From Bdellovibrionales bacterium (GTDB lineage Bacteria > Bdellovibrionota > Bdellovibrionia > Bdellovibrionales > UBA1609), in the NCBI GenBank assembly GCA_013216195.1, contig JABSOQ010000006.1, forward strand, positions 1-57,822: a DNA stretch of 57,822 nucleotides, in the 5' to 3' direction. Numbering within the stretch: position 1 is the stretch's first letter; each line of letters starts with the position of its first letter. Shown here piece after piece: positions 52,271-57,822 of the stretch. Position numbers and translations under genes: made by a program. Below the pieces are notes generated by a model, which was not told the DNA's origin, searched no databases, and was given only the letters and a program-made list of their open reading frames with translations.

Positions 52271-53215
52271 ATGGGTATGAAAACTCATCAGAAGTCTTGG
52301 TACACTTTAGTTTGGTTTCCGGTAGTTCTCTCGTTAGTGGGGTGTTCAACGATATTGGCACCTTTTACTCCTGAGGAATCACCTTATGGTTTTTATCCTC
52401 CAGGGGTTGACCCTAGAAATGCGAGGTCTGTTCCTGCAGATATTGCACAAGACATTCAGTCAATATCTGAAGAGGGCGTTATCTATAGGTTTAAAAAAGA
52501 AGAAAGAGAAGAGCTGGTGAAGCCAAAAGCACCTTTGGCACAAGCTGCTGAAGAGGCTAAAGAGCCTGTTGGAGAGCCAGTTCTTGAAGTCGAAAAAGAG
52601 CCCGGACCACTTGCTGGAAGTGCTGGGCCCTTGGCCTCTCGAAAGCGAGTTGAGACCTCAGGGCCTCTACAGAAGAGATCGCGAGTGAAATTGCGGTCTC
52701 CAGGGTCTAAGGGTGGTAAGACTATCAACTACGTCGTGAAACAGGGTGACACGTTGATGGAGATCTCTTTTGACAAACACGGCGACTACCTAAGATGGCG
52801 TGAGATCTATCGTGACAACAGAAACAAGATGACTCATTGGACGAAAATGAACGTCGGCACTGTTCTCACTATCAATAACGTCAAGTACGTCTACATTCAA
52901 AAGAATGGTAAGCCTTACTTCATTCAAAAGGGTGACACTTTGAAATCTATTGCCCAGAAGCTGTATGGTTCGCCATTAATGTGGAAGGCCTTGTGGAAGA
53001 ACAACCCTCAGTTGATTCGAAAACCAAACAAGCTTTATGCAGGCTTCACTCTTTACTATCAACCTAAAGGCAAGCAGCAAAACGCTCCAGAGGCGAGAAC
53101 ACCAACTAGCCAAGGTGTGCTTCAGAAGCAAATTGTGAAAGAGGATCCAGTGGGATCAACTGCAAATTCGGCAACAGAAATTCTGAAAGAAGAGTTTCAA
53201 TCGACAGACCAGTAG
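52271..53215 (+). CDS. LysM-domain lipoprotein
   Basis: 314 residues with a lipoprotein signal (lipobox SLVGC, Cys near 25). A Pro/Glu-rich linker (about 60-150) leads to two LysM domains (about 152-198 and 215-262), each with the typical opening VVKQGDTLMEIS and FIQKGDTLKSIAQKLYG. LysM binds the glycan strands of peptidoglycan, so the protein probably links the outer membrane (lipid anchor) to the cell wall. The last 45 residues are low complexity. It lies between two hairpins in the plus-strand run. Confidence 0.88.
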   Translation: MGMKTHQKSWYTLVWFPVVLSLVGCSTILAPFTPEESPYGFYPPGVDPRNARSVPADIAQDIQSISEEGVIYRFKKEEREELVKPKAPLAQAAEEAKEPVGEPVLEVEKEPGPLAGSAGPLASRKRVETSGPLQKRSRVKLRSPGSKGGKTINYVVKQGDTLMEISFDKHGDYLRWREIYRDNRNKMTHWTKMNVGTVLTINNVKYVYIQKNGKPYFIQKGDTLKSIAQKLYGSPLMWKALWKNNPQLIRKPNKLYAGFTLYYQPKGKQQNAPEARTPTSQGVLQKQIVKEDPVGSTANSATEILKEEFQSTDQ

Positions 53216-53234
53216 GCTGCAAGTGGTTTTCTAG

Positions 53235-53273
53235 AGTGCCCAAACGTCTAGTTTGGGTGCTGGCAGAATTGCC
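53235..53273 (+). other. Hairpins between the LysM and beta-barrel genes
   Basis: An 11-bp stem with two G-T wobbles (53235-53245 with 53251-53261, loop GTCTA) is followed at once by a small GGCA/TGCC stem (53262-53273). No T-run follows; it could stabilise mRNA ends or attenuate transcription. Confidence 0.5.
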
Positions 53274-53338
53274 TCTTCGAAAGCCGTGAGAGCCAATAAC
53301 CCTTTGGAATTTCTGTGAATTTCTGAGATGCTTAAAGC

Positions 53339-54415
53339 ATGTCTGCGTTTAGGTACAGTCTCGCTTTTTTGTTCATCACTTTGAGCCTTTTTTCTGCAGC
53401 GGGCATTTGTGAAGAGGAAACCGATGTCACGGTTCGAGATGAAAAAGAAAGAGCGCTCTGGGTTGGCTATGTCTTTCGCAGAGAAGATCAGGGGCCAAGG
53501 GTAAAAGACTTAGACATCCCCGTAACACGCACCCCTGTCTATTTGGTTCCGCATGGTCAAATCGTAAGACCCCTAGTGAATATAAAAGTAACTCACCCTC
53601 TCGGCGAAGGGCGCACTCTGTTTGTGAATGGTGTGAAACTTAATACTGAGCAAAAGCCTGGTACTGAGCTGCAACGGGGCTCTCTTTACGTTTACTTAAA
53701 TTCTACGATCAGTGATATTCGAGTAGAGCTGAAGAACGCAGAAAGTAAGGTCGTGGAGAGCGAGTCGATCTACGTGTTTGCACCAGAGGCCAGAGGGCTT
53801 CAGGTGACCTCACCGTTTCGCTCTTTGTTCTTTAAGGTGGGAACAGCTTGGCTATTCTACGGGCAATCAAGTTACGGAACCTTTTCTGCCAATTCGCTCT
53901 CTCTTGGTTTGCATTATCAATCGCCAGAGCGCGGCCAGACCTGGGGTTTGCTGGGCGATGCCGATTTGACTTTGTTTACCTATGACTCTTCTCCAGAAGA
54001 TCTCAACCCACAGTTTTACGAGGCGATATTTGGGGTTACAAAGAAGAGTCAATTGATCAAGTCACCACTTTGGCGGAGCCGTTGGGTTTTTGCTGCGAAC
54101 ACTGTTGGGGTAGTGGCTTTTGGTAGCCCATTTGGTTTTAGTGGTTTATATGGCCCAACTGTAGGTTACAAAACAGAGTACTACTTGAACAACAAGAGTA
54201 GCCTCGGCTTTGATTTTTACTACACACTCTACTCAGAGTTAGCGATCACTTTTCAAGATGATCGCACCTACGAACTTGAGGGTTCGTTTCATTATAGAAC
54301 AGACACTCTCAATCAGTATGTGTTCAATGTCTCATATTCGAACAGTGAGTTCGCCGCGGGCAGTGAGCGAATTGAGCTCGAACTGCTGTTATTCTCATTT
54401 GAGTTCAGTCTCTAA
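53339..54415 (+). CDS. Predicted outer-membrane beta-barrel protein
   Basis: 358 residues with a signal peptide (FRYSLAFLFITLSLFSAAGICEE). The first 140 mature residues look like an Ig-like periplasmic domain (VPHGQIVRPLVNIKVTHPLGEGRTLFVNGVKL). From about residue 165 to the end, alternating amphipathic strands rich in Tyr, Phe and Ser (SSYGTFSANSLSLGLHYQ, SLGFDFYYTLYSELAITF) suggest a small beta-barrel. The chain ends in FSFEFSL, an aromatic/hydrophobic ending of the kind recognised by the BAM machinery. No named family recognised. It follows the LysM lipoprotein gene, and a shared role is likely. Confidence 0.7.
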   Translation: MSAFRYSLAFLFITLSLFSAAGICEEETDVTVRDEKERALWVGYVFRREDQGPRVKDLDIPVTRTPVYLVPHGQIVRPLVNIKVTHPLGEGRTLFVNGVKLNTEQKPGTELQRGSLYVYLNSTISDIRVELKNAESKVVESESIYVFAPEARGLQVTSPFRSLFFKVGTAWLFYGQSSYGTFSANSLSLGLHYQSPERGQTWGLLGDADLTLFTYDSSPEDLNPQFYEAIFGVTKKSQLIKSPLWRSRWVFAANTVGVVAFGSPFGFSGLYGPTVGYKTEYYLNNKSSLGFDFYYTLYSELAITFQDDRTYELEGSFHYRTDTLNQYVFNVSYSNSEFAAGSERIELELLLFSFEFSL

Positions 54416-54593
54416 CTGAGCTTTCAAAAACTGATTAAAATCTTTAGATATTTCTCAGACTGAAACGTTTCGAGCTTTATAGAAATCGCTCTTAAGTCGA
54501 TAAGATTATTGGAAGAAAGTAGTTAAACCAGAACGTTAGTTGGGATCTGATATGGGATCAAAAAATGCCATTACAAATTTTTTGAGTATAACA

Positions 54594-57500
54594 ATGAACA
54601 AGAAGTTCACGCTTGCTGCGTTGCTTATTGTTCAGGTTTCGTTAACTGGTTGTTTGCCAGAAGACGAAGCTTTACCATCCAGCTCGGGTGATGCCACCGT
54701 AAGGTACACCGGCTTTGAAGGTTTGGAGTCTGTAGAGACACTCTCTGCCACAAAGTTAAAACTCCGCTGGACGGCTTCTACCAACCCAAATGTTGTGGGC
54801 TACAACATCTACGACACGACCTTGTTCTCTCTTCCAAGACTGGTCAAAACTGTCAATGCTGGCCGCAGTGAGGCAACACTTGCTGGCTTGTCTGAAGGTT
54901 TCTTCTACAACTTCCGAGTACGCGCAATCGATTCAAACGGAGTCGAAGACAGCAACATGAACGATCTCGTCGGTATCCCATACGACGGTATGACAGATGT
55001 TACAGTTTTGAGCAGTACCTCTGCTCGAGTCACATTTAGCTCAGTGCCTGAGAGTGAAGCCTCTGAGGTGAACATTTACTGTAAGTCTGATTCGCAGCCA
55101 GAGTTCACAAGATTTGCTAATATCCGAAACCTCACCCTTAGCAGTTTTGATCTTACAGGCTTGGTGGCAAGCGAAACTTACACTTGTAAAGCCTTGGTAA
55201 CTGTTGATGGCAGTGAAGACTCAAACCAAAACGAATTCACTTTTGTGCCATTAGGGCAAGCCGATTCAATTGCCTTTTCAGCTCAGCCTGGCAATGCAGC
55301 GGCTGGTGATCTTCTTACCACTCAACCAGTAGTTGAGATCTTAGACAGCAATGGTAACCGAGTCACTGGTGGTCCAGACTCCTCAGCTCTGATCACGTTG
55401 ATCATCTCACCTGATTCGCCATCGATTGGTGCTGTTCAAGGAACATTTGCAGTCAACGCCGTACAAGGTGTTGCCACCTTTTCTGATCTGAATATTCGTG
55501 AAGCCGGTATAAAAATCTTGAGAGCTGTTAAGTCTGACACTTCAAGTGAGGTGTTCGGTACGGCAATTATGAACGTTGACTCAGGTACATTCAATATAAC
55601 GCCTGGTAACGTTTCGGCGGCACTTTCTTCAGTAACAATCGACCCAGCTGTTCCTCCAGCAGACCCTTTAATTGCGAATGGTCTCGATGCCTACACGGTT
55701 AATATTGCTCTGAGAGATGAGTTTGGAAACGCAGTACAGGGCACTACACCTCAATTTGCCACCAACATAGTTGGTGATTTTATGATTCAACCCTTCTTGC
55801 CAACAGACGATAATGGCCAGACCTCAGGTTCGTTGTCGACTACGGTTGCCGACACGACTCCGGCTCGTATTTTGAATCTAGTGTCTCCGGCTGGTCTGAC
55901 ATCAGTTCAAGTTCTAGCTCCGTTCCAGCCAGGTCCAGCTTCTAGATTAGCTTTTAGCCGTCAGCCTACAAACTCGCCAGCTGGTGAGCTTGCGATGGCA
56001 GAGGTTCGCGTGAGTGTACAAGATGCACAGGGTAACTTGATTACCACAGGCTCAGATGCAAGCTCTGTCATTGCGCTTGCAATCGCTTCAAACGTCGGTG
56101 GTGCAGTACTTTCAGGTACAGTTTCTAAAAACGCAGTCAACGGCGAAGCGGTTTTTAATGACCTGGGTATCGACATCACAGATACAGGTTACCGATTGGT
56201 GGCAAGTTCAGGTGCCCTTACACCAGCATTCTCAAATAGTTTTAATGTCACTGCTGGTATTCCACGAGTCATTGCCATTTTCGGAGATGACTCTGTGCTT
56301 TCTGGTGATTGTAGCGATGCCATTACGATTCAGTTGCAAGATCTGGGTGGTAACCCAGCAGCAGCGCTTTCGAACACCACTGTGCAGCTGAGTGGTTTAA
56401 GTAACGCCAACTTTTACACAAGCAGTACCTGTGGCGGTACTCCAGTTAGTAGCAATATCACTTTCACGCCAGGTACGAGTACGAGAACTTACTATCTTCG
56501 TGGAGTGCCGGTTGAGCAGTTGAGTATTCTTGGTGAAGACGCCTCGTCGGTTCTGACTGATGGTAACTTCACAGTGAACGTGAGCCCGAACAAAATGGCG
56601 ATCTCCGCTTTGATGCCTAGCCCGCCGGCAGCTCCAGGTACATCTTTGAGTGTTCCAGCAGGTCAGTGTTCGAGCAGAATCACCATCACGCCGCTTGCAG
56701 ATGATGGAACACCGGGACCAGTTTCAGAGTCTATCGGCGTTTTGCTAAACGGTGTTGTAGGTTCACAAGCCCGCTTTTACTCTGACCCTAGTTGTACAAC
56801 AGAGATTGACCCAGGAGACTTTGAGCTGCAGCAAAACCCTGCACCCAATGTTGAGACGGTGCTTTATTTGATGGATCCGCGCGGTGAAACACTAAATGTG
56901 AATGTTGCAGATCCTGACGGTGAGATCACTACGACCTCTCTGCCTCAAGAGATTATCGTGACGGCTTCAAACATCGATCTCAGTGGTCCATCAACAGTTG
57001 TGGCAGGTCAATGTTCTTCGGCTTTCCAGATTCAACTGTTAGATACGCTTAGTAATCTTGTGCCGACGTCAGGCAACTTGAGTTTGCAAATCAATGGTGT
57101 CAATGGTGTTTCAACTACTGGTCAGTTCTACACTTCACCTGCATGCTCGGGCGCGCCAAGTAATAGTGCGACGATCGTGCCTGATGCTTCAAGCTCAATT
57201 AGCATTTACTTTAGAGGTTTTCAGGCTGAGGTGCTTGGCATTTCAATTGAAGACCCTGCTGGAAACCTAATTGAGTCGCAGACCATAGATTTAACAGTGT
57301 CACCTTCGGCCTTAACGATCTCAGGGCCTGGTGGAGTGAGCTCAGACAGCAGTGAGTGCTCGGGGCCATTCGATATTCAGCCTCTTGATGGTGTGGGATC
57401 GGTAGCAAACGCAGTGACTCCAATCGAAGTGAACCTGACGGGAGTGGGTATCGCTGGTGGCTTCTACGTCGACAACGATTGCGAAACACTGACCACAGCC

Positions 57501-57822
57501 GTGACTATCGCACCAGGAACAAATGTAGAGCAGGTCTACTTCTTGGGCCAGTATCCAGATACACTCAATCTAACTGCATCAGATGCAAACGCTGTGTTAA
57601 CAGCTGCAATATTGCCGTGGAATGTGCTAGCAGACTGGAGCTGGTTAGGTACCTCATCGACCCTGTTTGATGATAACGGTGACCCTTTGGGTTTCATAAC
57701 GGGCGAGCGACAAGTTGCCGCTGCATTTGATGGTATTCGTGGTGGTATTCAGGTCGAAATGTCAGATGATGGCAACTACCTTTATGTTGCCGAGTTAAAT
57801 CGCCACCGGGTCACAAAATTTG
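54594..57822 (+). CDS. Giant Fn3/Ig/NHL-repeat lipoprotein, 5' part (runs off the window end)
   Basis: The frame is open from the ATG at 54594 to the end of the window (1076 codons) with no stop seen. The signal (KKFTLAALLIVQVSLTGC) has lipobox LTGC at Cys18; an in-frame ATG at 54552 is an alternative. Order of domains: about two Fn3-like domains (residues 30-215, e.g. ATKLKLRWTASTNPNVVGYNIYD), three Big_1/invasin-like Ig domains (QPVVEILDSNGNRVTGG and similar), then at least four roughly 115-residue repeats with paired Cys (CSxxFxIQLLD...FYTSPAC). An NHL propeller starts near the end (DDGNYLYVAELNRHRVTKF). It is probably a long surface-exposed rod carrying a binding propeller. Confidence 0.8.
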   Translation, partial: MNKKFTLAALLIVQVSLTGCLPEDEALPSSSGDATVRYTGFEGLESVETLSATKLKLRWTASTNPNVVGYNIYDTTLFSLPRLVKTVNAGRSEATLAGLSEGFFYNFRVRAIDSNGVEDSNMNDLVGIPYDGMTDVTVLSSTSARVTFSSVPESEASEVNIYCKSDSQPEFTRFANIRNLTLSSFDLTGLVASETYTCKALVTVDGSEDSNQNEFTFVPLGQADSIAFSAQPGNAAAGDLLTTQPVVEILDSNGNRVTGGPDSSALITLIISPDSPSIGAVQGTFAVNAVQGVATFSDLNIREAGIKILRAVKSDTSSEVFGTAIMNVDSGTFNITPGNVSAALSSVTIDPAVPPADPLIANGLDAYTVNIALRDEFGNAVQGTTPQFATNIVGDFMIQPFLPTDDNGQTSGSLSTTVADTTPARILNLVSPAGLTSVQVLAPFQPGPASRLAFSRQPTNSPAGELAMAEVRVSVQDAQGNLITTGSDASSVIALAIASNVGGAVLSGTVSKNAVNGEAVFNDLGIDITDTGYRLVASSGALTPAFSNSFNVTAGIPRVIAIFGDDSVLSGDCSDAITIQLQDLGGNPAAALSNTTVQLSGLSNANFYTSSTCGGTPVSSNITFTPGTSTRTYYLRGVPVEQLSILGEDASSVLTDGNFTVNVSPNKMAISALMPSPPAAPGTSLSVPAGQCSSRITITPLADDGTPGPVSESIGVLLNGVVGSQARFYSDPSCTTEIDPGDFELQQNPAPNVETVLYLMDPRGETLNVNVADPDGEITTTSLPQEIIVTASNIDLSGPSTVVAGQCSSAFQIQLLDTLSNLVPTSGNLSLQINGVNGVSTTGQFYTSPACSGAPSNSATIVPDASSSISIYFRGFQAEVLGISIEDPAGNLIESQTIDLTVSPSALTISGPGGVSSDSSECSGPFDIQPLDGVGSVANAVTPIEVNLTGVGIAGGFYVDNDCETLTTAVTIAPGTNVEQVYFLGQYPDTLNLTASDANAVLTAAILPWNVLADWSWLGTSSTLFDDNGDPLGFITGERQVAAAFDGIRGGIQVEMSDDGNYLYVAELNRHRVTKF

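Noticed and set aside
1..57822. CRISPR arrays, tRNA or rRNA genes, insertion sequences, phage genes
   Set aside because: I found no spaced short direct repeats, cloverleaf-like intergenic sequences, transposase frames or terminal inverted repeats.

Overview
The window looks like chromosomal DNA of a Gram-negative bacterium with a moderate GC content. It encodes outer-membrane and lipoprotein export (many lipobox signals), TatA plus a twin-arginine substrate, MotA/MotB stators and many secreted proteins with no recognisable function. I infer a member of the Bdellovibrionota or a related deltaproteobacterial-type lineage. That rests on the style of gene content (large Ig-repeat lipoproteins, a YadA-head-like fibre, PilZ and SpoIIE-type signalling, secreted proteases), not on a marker-gene comparison. 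I see no rRNA, tRNA, CRISPR array, insertion sequence or prophage.

Layout. 1-3.4 kb: 3' end of a SpoIIE/PP2C-type phosphatase, citrate synthase, a degenerate-receiver/PilZ protein and ElbB. 3.4-5.8 kb: a 476-bp gene-free stretch with a candidate small transcription unit, then a GNAT acetyltransferase/lipoprotein pair. 6.1-9.8 kb: a DoxX protein followed by a thiamine/iron-type ABC importer whose binding-protein gene is broken by two in-frame stop codons. 9.8-11.8 kb: a two-gene ABC system whose membrane subunit carries a C-terminal ankyrin domain. 12-15.6 kb: a beta-roll fibre protein, a secreted protein of unknown function and an adenosine-deaminase-family enzyme. 15.7-22 kb: transketolase, two secreted proteins, TatA, poly(A)/CCA polymerase and an alpha/beta hydrolase. 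22.3-28 kb: a DEAD-box helicase with a basic tail and a 1242-residue lipoprotein with nine Ig-like repeats and a VWA domain. 28-32 kb: a secreted protein, a TolB-like propeller lipoprotein, MutY and a hydrolase-OsmC fusion. 32-36 kb: a tight NfeD / SPFH / SPFH / NfeD-protease operon for membrane quality control. 36-39.4 kb: two secreted-protein genes, one a damaged HExxH metalloprotease, and a DUF4272 protein. 39.5-45 kb: AlaS, RecX, a PhoD-like Tat phosphatase and a secreted protein.

The last 12 kb reads as an envelope-oriented block. MotA/MotB are divergent from a run of plus-strand genes: a GYF_2-domain membrane protein, a 1237-residue coiled-coil protein, a LysM lipoprotein, a predicted outer-membrane beta-barrel protein, and a giant Fn3/Ig/NHL lipoprotein that runs off the window end. 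Together these could link cytoplasm, inner membrane, peptidoglycan, outer membrane and cell surface, and this is the best candidate for an undescribed system. Other notable points are the ankyrin-fused ABC pair with an altered H-loop, the 17-residue-period fibre, a hairpin that would hide the ribosome binding site of the DUF4272 gene, and two damaged genes that need read-level confirmation.
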